From Robiginitalea marina (GTDB lineage Bacteria; Bacteroidota; Bacteroidia; Flavobacteriales; Flavobacteriaceae): 64,000 bases of DNA. Positions 7,933 to 16,849 of the stretch are shown here, one piece after another; the first letter of the stretch is position 1; the number at the start of each line of letters is the position of its first letter. The notes beneath the pieces were generated by a model. It was not told the DNA's origin and did not search any database. It saw nothing but the letters and a program-made list of their open reading frames with translations. The stretch is from contig NZ_JAMXIB010000010.1 of the NCBI RefSeq assembly GCF_024006985.1, forward strand, positions 1-64,000, in the 5' to 3' direction. The translations under genes and the position numbers were made by a program.

Positions 7933-8037
7933 CACTTGGGATTGCGAGGGATTGTAATAAAACGCATAACAATCCTTAAAAATCCTAAACTGACGATTAT
8001 AGAAGGCCGTTAGCGGTCAGGTATAACCAACTCTTTT

Positions 8038-8508
8038 ATGGAAGAACGCCTTGAACAATCATTAGAACAGATAATCTTCATTCTGCAAGAACGGCAGACT
8101 CCTGTAGAGTTTGGGCGATTAATAAAAACATTGCATAATAGAAATGCAGATAAATTTTACGACATCAATTTTAAGTTGAATTGGTTGAAAGAATTGGGAT
8201 ATATCCATGATAATAGTGCGATTGTTCAATTAACAAAAAAAGGATTTGAATTTAAGGGGTTTGGAGAAATCAACTACCAAAAATACCTTGAAGAACAGGA
8301 GAAGAGCTTAAATCTAAGTAATCTCGAACTCCAAAATGAAAATCTAGGAAGGCAGGCAGAAATTGATCAGCTTACGATTGAGAATCTCAGATTGCAAAAC
8401 AGACAACTCAAGCGATATGTAATATTCTCTATCATAGCATTTCTCGCAGGTGCTTTGCTAACCAACCTGAAGGATATAATTGAATATTTTCGTCAACTGA
8501 TAGAATAA
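8038..8508 (+). CDS. winged-helix/coiled-coil/membrane-anchored protein
   Basis: 156 residues in three parts. Residues about 1-75 form a winged-helix-like domain (FGRLIKTLHNR, then LNWLKELGYI and a beta wing ending LTKKGFEF). Residues about 85-125 are a Leu/Gln/Asn-rich coiled coil (LELQNENLGRQAEIDQLTIENL). Residues about 126-142 are a transmembrane helix (YVIFSIIAFLAGALL). The design matches the gene at 24458, which is unrelated in detail. Its stop codon lies one base before the truncated Nudix remnant, so its insertion probably caused that truncation. Confidence 0.55.
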   Translation: MEERLEQSLEQIIFILQERQTPVEFGRLIKTLHNRNADKFYDINFKLNWLKELGYIHDNSAIVQLTKKGFEFKGFGEINYQKYLEEQEKSLNLSNLELQNENLGRQAEIDQLTIENLRLQNRQLKRYVIFSIIAFLAGALLTNLKDIIEYFRQLIE

Positions 8509-8509
8509 A

Positions 8510-8839
8510 AGAAAGCCCGAAAAACACTTAGGTGGCTACTGTGAATTTCCTGGAGGAAAGATAGAACCCAATGAAGACGTAAAAGACTCCTTAGCTCGAG
8601 AACTGAAGGAGGAATTAGATATGGAGGTCCAAATAAGAGACTACTTCGCAACTTCCAATTACTCCTACGAATCCCTTACGATAGAGCTCATAGCTTTCCA
8701 TTGTGATTTAATCCACTACACTTCTAAGCTCACTGATCACGACAAATTTGAGTGGATTTATCCATGTGAACTTTTGAGGTGGAAGTTGGCTCCTGCAGAT
8801 ATTCCACTGGCAAAAAAACTGGCAAAAATTCATTCTTAG
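8510..8839 (+). pseudogene. Nudix gene remnant lacking the N-terminus
   Basis: The frame continues upstream of the first Met and reads RKPEKHLGGYCEFPGGK, then the Nudix box with RELKEEL, and ends like the intact gene at 6346 (shared TSNYSYES, LTDHDKFEW, LAPADIPLAKKL). The first 21 codons are missing and no start is available except an internal ATG at 8621 beyond the Nudix box. Homology begins immediately after the stop of the preceding gene, so this is a clean replacement of the 5' end. Confidence 0.8.
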
Positions 8840-9131
8840 TAAAGCCACATCAATCAGCCTCACAGAAATCCTTTCTGGTGTATGAAGACCGGGGTGTGGG
8901 GGAAAAATGAGTGAATGGGTGGGGATGACCTGGGGATACCGTTTGCAGTGTGTGACTGACAAAATTTCAGAACAACAAAAATGTTAAAGAATTGCAATAT
9001 GGAAATGGCCCCTTTTTGGCTCTTTTTTAGTGTTTTTCATTGACCCAATTACCCCAAAAACACCCCTTTTGGCCCTACCTTTTGAGTGTGTAATGCAAAA
9101 AGCATAAAAATTCCAACATGAAATTCTTATA
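8840..9131. other. intergenic with decayed repeat D
   Basis: 8891-8958 aligns with 661-733: G-rich units followed by GCAGTGTGTGAC. GAGTGTGTAA at 9085-9094 repeats 6975-6984. No gene is seen. The accumulation of such pieces suggests old insertion-sequence ends or recombination boundaries. Confidence 0.4.
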
Positions 9132-9173
9132 AATTGGCGTATATACCATCTATAGTTGTTATATATGCCAATT
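9132..9173. promoter_or_regulatory. inverted-repeat operator before the XRE gene
   Basis: AATTGGCGTATATA (9132-9145) and TATATATGCCAATT (9160-9173) are inverted copies with one mismatch over 14 bp and a 14-bp spacer. The pair sits upstream of the -7 box at 9188 and of a gene encoding an XRE-type HTH protein, so an autoregulatory operator is likely. Confidence 0.55.
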
Positions 9174-9187
9174 ATCATTTATTTCTT

Positions 9188-9195
9188 TATATTTG
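9188..9195 (+). promoter_or_regulatory. -7 box and GGCGGCAA direct repeats
   Basis: TATATTTG is a perfect match to the Bacteroidota -7 consensus. Downstream in the leader, GGCGGCAA occurs at 9213 and 9233, 20 bp apart, the second ending five bases before the ATG at 9245. The repeats could bind protein or affect translation. Confidence 0.5.
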
Positions 9196-9244
9196 CTTTA
9201 TAACCTAAAAGTGGCGGCAACACATTAAATACGGCGGCAAGGAT

Positions 9245-9760
9245 ATGAAACAAGAACACAAAGAGTATTTCGCAAGCGAAGAAGAATTTTTAGCATTTGA
9301 ATTTAAGTCAAAAGCAAGAATTATTGATGACAAAATGGTCGAGGTTATCGCACCAGATGGAGAAGTTTTTGACGTACTGGCTTCGATTGGGATTTATACC
9401 AATGAAGAAACTCTTCATTATCAACTGCATGTAATAGAATATGTTTTTGACCTAAATTTCTCCGATGACAAGGAATTAATGACCAACAATATTTGGAAAG
9501 ACTTGTTCCGAAATGGTGTGACATTTATGGGTATGAGTTCAGGAGACAAACAAGCAGAAAGAACTCGAATTGGAAATAAAATACGTCAAATCCGGAAAGA
9601 AAAGGGAATTGAAGCAAAAGACTTGGCAAGGCTAGCAAAAATAGACGCAGCAAATCTTAGTAGAATTGAACAAGGCAAATACTCCGTTGGACTTGATATT
9701 CTTTCAAGGCTAGCATCTGCTTTAGGACACCATATTGATATTGTACCTAAACATTTGTAG
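9245..9760 (+). CDS. XRE-family HTH regulator/antitoxin-like protein
   Basis: 171 residues. The N-terminal 100 residues are an acidic alpha/beta domain I do not recognise. Residues about 105-168 are a standard XRE helix-turn-helix (IGNKIRQIRKEKGIEAKDLA, then LARIDAANLSRIEQGK-type recognition helix, and a closing ASALGHHIDIV). The stop codon TAG overlaps the GTG of the next gene, so the HNH protein is translationally coupled. With the inverted repeat upstream, the simplest model is a self-repressing regulator controlling a nuclease. Confidence 0.75.
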   Translation: MKQEHKEYFASEEEFLAFEFKSKARIIDDKMVEVIAPDGEVFDVLASIGIYTNEETLHYQLHVIEYVFDLNFSDDKELMTNNIWKDLFRNGVTFMGMSSGDKQAERTRIGNKIRQIRKEKGIEAKDLARLAKIDAANLSRIEQGKYSVGLDILSRLASALGHHIDIVPKHL

Positions 9761-10761
9761 TGAATATGGAGAATCTACTTGAAACTTATAGTGGTGTTCA
9801 AGAATGCCATTATAAAAATGAGCATTACTCTGTTCGAGATAATGGTGCTGTATTAAGACATCCTCGCAACAATAGAAGAACTCGACCAACAGACAATAAA
9901 TGGACCTTTGGAAGAGCAAACCCAAGAACTGGTTATCTAGATATAGCTTCAGTTCGAGTTCATAGAATAGTTGCAACAGCATTCCACGGAGAACCACCTA
10001 CAAAACAACATGTTGTAGACCATATCGACACAAATAAACAAAACAATCGACCTGACAATCTACGTTGGGTCACAAGATTAGAAAACGTATTACTCAACCC
10101 AATCACGTCAAGACGCATTGAAATTGTTTGTGGAAGTGTTGAAGCCTTTCTAGCAGACCCTTCAAAATTTCGGGACAAATTCCAAAACCCAAACCATGAA
10201 TGGATGTTTAGAGTTAGCAAAGAAGAAGCACTGACAAGCAAAGAAAGATTATTGGCTTGGGCAAAAAGCGATAAGCCATTACAAGGCGGAACTTTAGGTG
10301 ATTGGATATATAATAGAAGTTTGTCAAATGAATTTGACGAACCTTTAATAGAGAAATTAGAGTATGTAAATTCTCTATCTCCAAATGCTGTCCAAAAGGC
10401 GCAAAACTGGAAAACACCTAGTGAATTTCCACTTTGTCCTAATGAAAACTCATCTAATCCTATTATCAGGTATTTTGAAAATCTAAGTGTAGGTGAAGTT
10501 TTTTCTAAAAACCAATTTACGAGCTCAATTGTTGAAGATTTTGCAATGTCAAAAGACAAGGACATATTATGGATTTTGTGCAAAAGTGGTGATGAGCATT
10601 CAATTAAACCTTATTCTTTCGCAGAGATAACTTACCAAAGCAATGTTTTTGTTCATGAAAGTCTCGGAACGTTTTTCGAAAAAGTAGGCGCTGAGAAACA
10701 ATTTGCTCTAAAGCAAGGGCTTAAATGGTCTGGTGGTGACTCTATCGATGATTATTGTTAA
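9760..10761 (+). CDS. HNH endonuclease-domain protein
   Basis: About 333 residues from GTG at 9760 (overlapping the upstream stop by one base) or 331 from ATG at 9766. Residues about 15-105 resemble phage and intron HNH_3 nucleases: VHRIVATAFHG, then VVDHIDTNKQNNRPDNLRWVT, supplying the His, the HID and the N-x-x-D/N-L-R-W elements. The remaining 220 residues match nothing I know and may give target choice. Paired with an XRE protein, it could be a regulated defensive or toxic nuclease; a homing-type role is less likely because no intron or intein is present. Confidence 0.7.
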   Translation: MNMENLLETYSGVQECHYKNEHYSVRDNGAVLRHPRNNRRTRPTDNKWTFGRANPRTGYLDIASVRVHRIVATAFHGEPPTKQHVVDHIDTNKQNNRPDNLRWVTRLENVLLNPITSRRIEIVCGSVEAFLADPSKFRDKFQNPNHEWMFRVSKEEALTSKERLLAWAKSDKPLQGGTLGDWIYNRSLSNEFDEPLIEKLEYVNSLSPNAVQKAQNWKTPSEFPLCPNENSSNPIIRYFENLSVGEVFSKNQFTSSIVEDFAMSKDKDILWILCKSGDEHSIKPYSFAEITYQSNVFVHESLGTFFEKVGAEKQFALKQGLKWSGGDSIDDYC

Positions 10762-10777
10762 AAATAATTAATAAAGA

Positions 10778-11002
10778 ATGCCACGACCAATCATTTTTGG
10801 TGAAATAACAGGAATAAAAATAGGCCATTGGTTCCAAGGGCGCAAAGAGATGATGCCCACAAGCTTTCACAGAAACTGGGCAGCAGATATAGATGGAAAT
10901 GGAAGAGAAGGCGCAGCCGCCATTGTACTATCTGGCGGGTATGAAGATGACAAGGATTTAGGTGATGAAATTGTTTCTGATAATTATCATCATTTAATCT
11001 AG
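10778..11002 (+). pseudogene. truncated second copy of the SRA-HNH gene
   Basis: The first about 65 codons are nearly identical to the intact SRA-HNH protein (HWFQGRKEMMPTSFHRNWAA; IVLSGGYEDDKDLG). The frame then switches to unrelated sequence and stops after 74 codons. Half of the SRA domain and the entire nuclease are missing. Together with the Nudix remnant at 8510 it shows that the SRA-HNH/Nudix unit was once present more than once. Confidence 0.8.
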
Positions 11003-11194
11003 TTTACTTTAAAATCTTTGACTGTGGCAAAACCTAAAAAACTCAAAGTCATTTGTAAAAGGAATTTCAGAAAACTCAGAATTAGTAATCGATAACAAAT
11101 ACTGAGATTGACAATGGTGATTTATTATAGAAGAACTTAAAAGTCAATTTAGAAATAACACAAACGGGAAAATTGAACTCTGTAAATCTGAAAA

Positions 11195-12151
11195 ATGAAT
11201 AAATACCTTACTTTTTTGCTAGTATTAACATTGGCGCTTCAAACTGCTTATAGTAATAGTCTTAACAACCATTATAAAGAAATTTTTGAATGGAATGTAT
11301 TCATTCCCGATGGAAATGGTTATGTAAAGACAGATATAAATACGGACGGCATTTCAATTAATAATATTGGCGAACTGTTGGGATATAACACCTCCCAATT
11401 TTCAGCACATTTTAAATTTGATGACCATTCCATACAAGGAATCCTTTTTAAGGTTTTTACCACTGAGATTATTTGCGTTATTACAGATGATGGTGTTAAT
11501 AAACTCACTCAAAGTTTGGTAGATGACTATTTAAAAGACTTTGAATTTAACGAGTATTATGATGGTTATAAAATTGAATCTGAATTGGAAGAGGCAGTAG
11601 AAAAGAAGCTTTTGAGTCTTGAATATTTGAATGAGATATTTGATAAAAACCTTACCGATATAAATGGGTCTTTTGTAGCAGAAAAAATAGGATATAGGTT
11701 GTTTTTTAAAGATGGGTGGTTAAATGACTTTGCTACTTCAGATGGGTTAAATAAGTGGGCTAAATCTTGGAAAAATAATCAGCAAGAACTATATGGAAAG
11801 TATTTGGTTAGTGCTTCAATTAGATTTGGTGGAGATCAAGAATTAGTAAATTATTATATAAATACGCAAGCGAAGGCATTTACTCAGTTGCCCAATGGAT
11901 TTAGAAATGAATATGTTCAGTTATATAAGAACCAAGAATATGGAACATACAATTTTAAAATGATTGCTGTAGCTCATTACAATGAAAAAATGACGTTAAA
12001 TGAGTTCAAAATTCTCAATAAAGATGAATATGAAATCGATTCTGAATTTAATAGTCCTGATGGTTATAGGCGTACTACATATCGACTATTAAATACACTT
12101 TACACATTTGATCAGGATGGAAACTTAATCAATTCGTATCTGTCCAATTAA
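11195..12151 (+). CDS. secreted hypothetical protein
   Basis: 318 residues with a signal peptide (KYLTFLLVLTLALQTAYS). The mature protein has beta-rich N-terminal and mixed C-terminal halves. A segment around residues 85-115 (TTEIICVITDDGVNKLTQ) is echoed in the pseudogene just downstream (KPETILIITDDLVVKFLTQ), so the two are paralogues. No function is recognised. The following 160 bp to the pseudogene look non-coding. Confidence 0.6.
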   Translation: MNKYLTFLLVLTLALQTAYSNSLNNHYKEIFEWNVFIPDGNGYVKTDINTDGISINNIGELLGYNTSQFSAHFKFDDHSIQGILFKVFTTEIICVITDDGVNKLTQSLVDDYLKDFEFNEYYDGYKIESELEEAVEKKLLSLEYLNEIFDKNLTDINGSFVAEKIGYRLFFKDGWLNDFATSDGLNKWAKSWKNNQQELYGKYLVSASIRFGGDQELVNYYINTQAKAFTQLPNGFRNEYVQLYKNQEYGTYNFKMIAVAHYNEKMTLNEFKILNKDEYEIDSEFNSPDGYRRTTYRLLNTLYTFDQDGNLINSYLSN

Positions 12152-12314
12152 TTCAATAATAGAAGCATTCAGCATAAATTGATTAACTAAAGGTTTCCCT
12201 TGTCTAACTGACTGTTTATTAGCCTTCTGACAAAACACATCCCAAGACCTTTATTTAGTTCAATCTCAATTCAATTAGGCTATAATTCCTTTAATAAAAT
12301 CAAATTATCCTTCA

Positions 12315-12620
12315 ATGAGAATTAAACGTCTATTAATTACAATTCTAATGATCCCCATTCTTGGTTATGTTCAATAGAAAACCAAAATAGGAGAAAACAA
12401 ATTTGACGGTTCATTTAGCGTTTATAACAAATGGCTAGATGGCTATCTTTTGGTTTCAATTAAAATGTATGGTAAGAAGGTTGCCTTTTATTTAAAACCA
12501 GAAACCATATTAATTATAACAGATGATTTAGTAGTTAAATTCTTAACTCAGAATTATAATGAAATTATGATTGATCGTACCGAAATTACTACTCAAGAAT
12601 ATCATTCATTGAAAGAATAA
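12315..12620 (+). pseudogene. nonsense-mutated paralogue of the gene at 11195
   Basis: From ATG 12315 the frame encodes a signal-like leader (MRIKRLLITILMIPILGYVQ), hits TAG at 12375, then stays open for 80 codons to TAA at 12618. The part after the stop contains an ETILIITDDLVVKFLTQ segment homologous to the neighbouring secreted protein. A single point change therefore seems to have silenced a short exported protein. Reinitiation is possible but would lack the signal. Confidence 0.6.
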
Positions 12621-12635
12621 TAGCATCATCATTTT

Positions 12636-13133
12636 ATGCAGCCAAAAATTCGCCTTCTTTTTCTTTTAATTCTTATTGGTCAAACTACGTTCTCCTGTGA
12701 AGCATTCACTTCAGCAAAGGACACAATTCAAGGCAAAGTTGTAGGGATAGCAGATGGAGACACTTTTACAATGCTTCTGGACAACAAGACCACAGTCAAA
12801 GTAAGGTTAGCCAGCATAGATTGTCCAGAACGCAGACAACCATATTCAGCAGTAGCCACAAAGTTTACTTCCGATGCGATATTCAGTCGAAAGGTAACCG
12901 TTGTAGTGGATTCTAAAGACCGATATGGCCGTTCTCTTGGCTGGGTGTACTATGATGGTAAAAACCTCAACGAAGAGCTTCTAAATGCTGGGTTAGCCTG
13001 GCATTTCAGAAGGTATTCCAAGGATGAGAAACTGCAAGCCTTGGAGGATCAAGCTAGAGCAAATAAGGTTGGACTTTGGCAGGACAAGAATCCTGTTCCT
13101 CCATGGGATTGGAGGAGAGGTGTAAGGGATTAA
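12636..13133 (+). CDS. secreted staphylococcal-nuclease-like thermonuclease
   Basis: 165 residues. A hydrophobic leader with a possible lipobox (TTFSC) precedes the SNase domain at about residues 30-150. The calcium and catalytic elements are visible: DGDTF, the VRLASIDCPE strand with Arg and Asp/Glu, YGRSLGWVY with the second catalytic Arg, and a closing AxxxxxGLW helix. It is expected to degrade DNA or RNA outside the cytoplasm. It is the intact paralogue of the truncated gene at 3836. The minus-strand ATPase gene converges on it 24 bp away. Confidence 0.85.
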   Translation: MQPKIRLLFLLILIGQTTFSCEAFTSAKDTIQGKVVGIADGDTFTMLLDNKTTVKVRLASIDCPERRQPYSAVATKFTSDAIFSRKVTVVVDSKDRYGRSLGWVYYDGKNLNEELLNAGLAWHFRRYSKDEKLQALEDQARANKVGLWQDKNPVPPWDWRRGVRD

Positions 13134-13157
13134 ATTCACCTCTAGCAAATAAACAAT

Positions 13158-15560
13158 TTAGTTATATATTGACTCATATTCTGGTATGTCCTCTGACTCA
13201 ATTGTTATAAGAATTTGTTTGGTTAAATGTTTTGATCCAGCTATCCTGTTTGACTGGTTCTCGATTGTTTGTTCAAAAATATTTCTAGAAACTCTCCCAT
13301 TGCCAAAATTATAATCCTTTTCTTCAATTAACTTTTGAAAAAGAATGTGAAGTTTTTTTCTGGCCATATCAGAAACAGAATATTCTGAGTTTTTACTGAT
13401 TAATTCAAAAATTCTGAATAGTTCTTCGGGAGAATAATCTTGGAAGTGCAGATATCTATTGAATCTTGACTCCAACCCAGGATTACTTTCGATAAAGGAT
13501 CCCATTTCGTTGGGGTAACCGGCCACAATAACGGCTAACCTATCCCTTTCATCCTCCATTCTTTTTAACAAGGTTGCAACAGCTTCGGCCCCATAATCAT
13601 TTTGGCCATCTTTCTTTGTCAGCGAATATGCTTCATCAATAAATAACACACCATCCAAGGCCTTATCAACCACCCTATTTACTTTTGAGGATGTTTGTCC
13701 GACAAATCCCGCAATTAAGCCAGATCTATCAGTTTCGATAAGATGACCTTTTTTCAGAATCCCCAAGTGCTTATAAACTTTTCCTACAATTCGAGCCACT
13801 GTTGTTTTACCAGTCCCAGGAGAGCCAGTGAAAACCATGTGATAAGAAATATTTGGAACCTTCAGTCCTTTTTTAGATCGGGCTTTCTGTACCTCAATAA
13901 AATTTATGAGGGTCTTAATTTCACCTTTTATTTCATCAAGACCGATTAGTTTGTCCAATTCTCTAACAACATCATCGAGGGTTTCATCTTCTTTTGTCTC
14001 GGAAATCTTATATGTAGTATCTCTATCCTCTCCAAGAGGGTAATGAAGGGTTTGATATATCTGCTTCAGTTTATTTTCTTCCTCTTTTTCAATTATTCCA
14101 TCTGACTTTGCAATGATTGTAGCGAATCTATATATCACTGTTACGTATTCATCGAAAGATGAATGATTTAATATCTTCAGAATACCAGGAAGCGCAAAAT
14201 TTTTATCAATATTTTGGTCATCAATTTCACCTTCTGGACCGCTAATGGATGCCTTTATCGGGTTTTCTAATCTGGCTGTATTAGCGATACTTTTCAGAAC
14301 AGGTTCAAACATTTCGTTTTTAAATAAATTCACTATAAATTCATAATCCTTCTCCAAGTATTCATTGCCTTCCATTACAATATGACTCATAAGTAAGAGT
14401 CCTAACATTTCTACTCCCGTTTCATTAAAATTATTTGAATACAAGAGTTTAATCGTTTGAGCCAAATCAAAATAGACACATATAGGTATCAATTTCGATC
14501 TGTCATCGCCCTCTGGAGTACTAATATTATCAAGAAGACTTTTGTCCCTATTAAGCTTGAGAATTAGGCTTTCGATATCTTTTGAAACACTTTTTAGCAG
14601 ATTATGATACTCCCTAGTAAAGACTTCATCTGATGAACTTAATTTATTTGAAAAGAGTAGAGGAGTTTCTTTGCGTTCTGCGATGTCTTCTATAACAGAA
14701 ATTAATTCATCCATAGCTCCTGCTTTAGAAGTCATAATTGTAAGATTCAGATTATCCTTGGCCTGAAAAGTATATTCAGAATAAAGACAAATAGGGATTC
14801 TGGGATTATGATTAAATCTTCTATCTGGACCGCCAGACTTATTCACATATAAGTAGGTATAATCTAAGATTTCAGCGTCCTTAGGAACATTATCTGATTC
14901 ACGAAAATTGCTATTAAATGAGTCGGCATATAAACTATTATAAGAGAGGGCAGCAAAACGATTATTTCTCTTTAAAAGCAATCTATCCGGTAAAAAGAAT
15001 ATTTCTACATGAGAAAAAGAAATAGCTGGAATGTATACATTGGTTTGTAAGTAGTCATATGGAGAGGCTTTCAAAAACACTCCAGAAATGGCTTTTCTAT
15101 CAACAAGTGTGGCGGCGCCTGCGTGATACTTTGTATTATTAACAACCTCGCTTAACACCACCTGCCACTTTTTATTGGACTTTTTAAGGGGTATAATAGC
15201 TTCTCCTAATTTTTTTGAAGTTCTTTTCAAGTCCTCATCATCATACCATAGCCTTACAGTCTTTCGTATTCTATCCTTTTTAGATAACCATTTGTTCCAG
15301 AAGTAAATAGGCACTAAAAGAATGATAGAGACAGCTATTATTATTGGTATGTGATCCTGACCATAAAGCAGTGCATTAATCAGAATTGCAGTATAAATAA
15401 GGATTGAAAGTATTAGGCCTAAACTCGTTTGGAGTTTAGATCTGCTTACCTTTTCATTTAAATCTTTAATGAAGTCCCTATATTCAGAATCATTTAAAGC
15501 ATTAAAATTCTTAATTGTCATTACTCTAAATACCAGTTGAAAAGGGTTAACACTCTTCAC
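13158..15560 (-). CDS. membrane-anchored CbbX/SpoVK-type AAA+ ATPase with TerB-like segment
   Basis: 800 residues. Two transmembrane helices lie at about residues 42-88. A long middle region follows, with a TerB-like stretch near 480-500 (AKSDGIIEKEEENKL). The AAA+ module begins near 530: GLDEIKGEI, Walker A GSPGTGKTTVA at about 576-586, the pore-loop region, Walker B VLFIDEAYSL near 640, and the arginine-finger segment GLESRFNRY. This belongs to the CbbX/SpoVK subgroup of protein remodellers. It is the last gene of the leftward HXS gene set, 111 bp after hxsC, so a role in remodelling or export of the HXS product is plausible but unproven. Confidence 0.8.
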   Translation of the reverse strand: MKSVNPFQLVFRVMTIKNFNALNDSEYRDFIKDLNEKVSRSKLQTSLGLILSILIYTAILINALLYGQDHIPIIIAVSIILLVPIYFWNKWLSKKDRIRKTVRLWYDDEDLKRTSKKLGEAIIPLKKSNKKWQVVLSEVVNNTKYHAGAATLVDRKAISGVFLKASPYDYLQTNVYIPAISFSHVEIFFLPDRLLLKRNNRFAALSYNSLYADSFNSNFRESDNVPKDAEILDYTYLYVNKSGGPDRRFNHNPRIPICLYSEYTFQAKDNLNLTIMTSKAGAMDELISVIEDIAERKETPLLFSNKLSSSDEVFTREYHNLLKSVSKDIESLILKLNRDKSLLDNISTPEGDDRSKLIPICVYFDLAQTIKLLYSNNFNETGVEMLGLLLMSHIVMEGNEYLEKDYEFIVNLFKNEMFEPVLKSIANTARLENPIKASISGPEGEIDDQNIDKNFALPGILKILNHSSFDEYVTVIYRFATIIAKSDGIIEKEEENKLKQIYQTLHYPLGEDRDTTYKISETKEDETLDDVVRELDKLIGLDEIKGEIKTLINFIEVQKARSKKGLKVPNISYHMVFTGSPGTGKTTVARIVGKVYKHLGILKKGHLIETDRSGLIAGFVGQTSSKVNRVVDKALDGVLFIDEAYSLTKKDGQNDYGAEAVATLLKRMEDERDRLAVIVAGYPNEMGSFIESNPGLESRFNRYLHFQDYSPEELFRIFELISKNSEYSVSDMARKKLHILFQKLIEEKDYNFGNGRVSRNIFEQTIENQSNRIAGSKHLTKQILITIESEDIPEYESIYN

Positions 15561-15608
15561 CCAAAATCCAATGATTTCTCTATTTTGATTAGGCTCAGGA
15601 GTTTAGAT

Positions 15609-15630
15609 TTTTATCGAAATTTTGATAAAA
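15609..15630. other. inverted repeat between hxsC and the ATPase gene
   Basis: TTTTATC and GATAAAA flank an eight-base loop. It is AT-rich and weak as a terminator, and may instead be a regulatory site separating expression of the ATPase from hxsDBC. Confidence 0.3.
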
Positions 15631-15671
15631 TATTTGAGTGAAACTATCGAGAATAGAGAAAGACAACCGGG

Positions 15672-16847
15672 CTATTCTGCCAATGTATTTTCCTCAATAG
15701 GGTTTACTTTGAAAGCTTTAATATATTCACTATGCTTTCTTGTAGAAGATTCAAACAATCCTCCACATTTATCTAATACGGCACAATGCTGACATTCGTC
15801 TAAAAAGATATTTTTCCAATCGGATATAGAGTTTTTATTGTAGCACCATAAATTTTCCGGCAATAGGCAGAGTGGCGTATTATATATCCATGCATTAACT
15901 CCTCTATCATTCAAAAAATGTACTGATTTTTCCAGTTCATCCATATAATTGATAGGATCAATCCAGAGTTCAGATAAGTTGGCAATAGTAAATCCTGTAA
16001 TCTCCAATCCCATAAAAACAACCTGATCAACAAATGTTAGATTTCTATAAATAAACTTTGATAGTTTATATAATCGTGGGGTAGTGATTTTGTGTAAGAC
16101 AACCCTAATTTCAACCCTTATGCCATATCTCTTCAAATTATAGATTCCCATCAAAGTTTGATAGTAAGCATCTTTACTTTGTACTACATAATCATGGATT
16201 TGATAAAAATCACTGTATAGAGGTACCCCTAGCATTATTCTAGGGTTATTTATCTTAGAAAGTCTCTCAGCAAGATGATTGAACGCAAATAATCGTCCAT
16301 TCGTTAATATATGAATCTCAGTATTGGGTAATTCCTTTTTTATTAACTCAAGTAATTCAAAAAATAACAATCCCAAAAGCATGGGTTCACCTCCCGTTAA
16401 TATTAACTCGTGGCAATTTTTAGGGATGAGTGGTATTAATTTTTTATGTATTTCATGTAAAGCAGCAATGTCCTCCCTATCCTTCGGAGGTTGTGAACAC
16501 ATTAAACAATTGCTATTACATCTCTCTGTTAGCAATAGATAATTATGGCTAGAATTTATCCTGTATAGAGTTTTTATGTTTCCATTTTGACCTATTAAAA
16601 GAATATCATCTTCTGAAATATGGGACAAGTCTTTAATCTTGTAAACCCCAGTTCCAGAATAAATATTAGTATTTAAATCATGAGATGTGGTCAAAATAAC
16701 ATCCGAGTCATATTTACTATTAACCGGATAATCATCATCCAATATCAAACAATAATTAGGGTTATTAAGTTTGTATTTATACCGAGTGGCCTTAAGTACT
16801 AACGGTTCATTAATATTTATGGGAGTACCCTTCGTTCTTAGTTTCAT
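15672..16847 (-). CDS. hxsC: HXS-system radical SAM protein HxsC
   Basis: 391 residues. The radical SAM cluster motif is C-NSN-C-LM-C (CxxxCxxC) near residue 112, preceded by a beta-rich N-terminal domain of about 105 residues. ILTGGEPMLLG gives the SAM-binding GGE motif. Cysteines near the C-terminus (CQHCAVLDKCGG) can bind an extra cluster. HxsC proteins always accompany HxsB and are thought to modify the His-Xaa-Ser peptide, the chemistry being unknown to me. The start lies 2 bp after the hxsB stop. Confidence 0.85.
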   Translation of the reverse strand: MKLRTKGTPININEPLVLKATRYKYKLNNPNYCLILDDDYPVNSKYDSDVILTTSHDLNTNIYSGTGVYKIKDLSHISEDDILLIGQNGNIKTLYRINSSHNYLLLTERCNSNCLMCSQPPKDREDIAALHEIHKKLIPLIPKNCHELILTGGEPMLLGLLFFELLELIKKELPNTEIHILTNGRLFAFNHLAERLSKINNPRIMLGVPLYSDFYQIHDYVVQSKDAYYQTLMGIYNLKRYGIRVEIRVVLHKITTPRLYKLSKFIYRNLTFVDQVVFMGLEITGFTIANLSELWIDPINYMDELEKSVHFLNDRGVNAWIYNTPLCLLPENLWCYNKNSISDWKNIFLDECQHCAVLDKCGGLFESSTRKHSEYIKAFKVNPIEENTLAE

Positions 16848-16849
16848 GA

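Noticed and set aside
828-13133. Integron-like cassette array without integrase
   Set aside because: Most modules are on the plus strand and short boundary motifs recur, but no attC-type folded sites with R and L boxes could be drawn and two genes are reversed. Decayed IS ends and recombination explain it as well.
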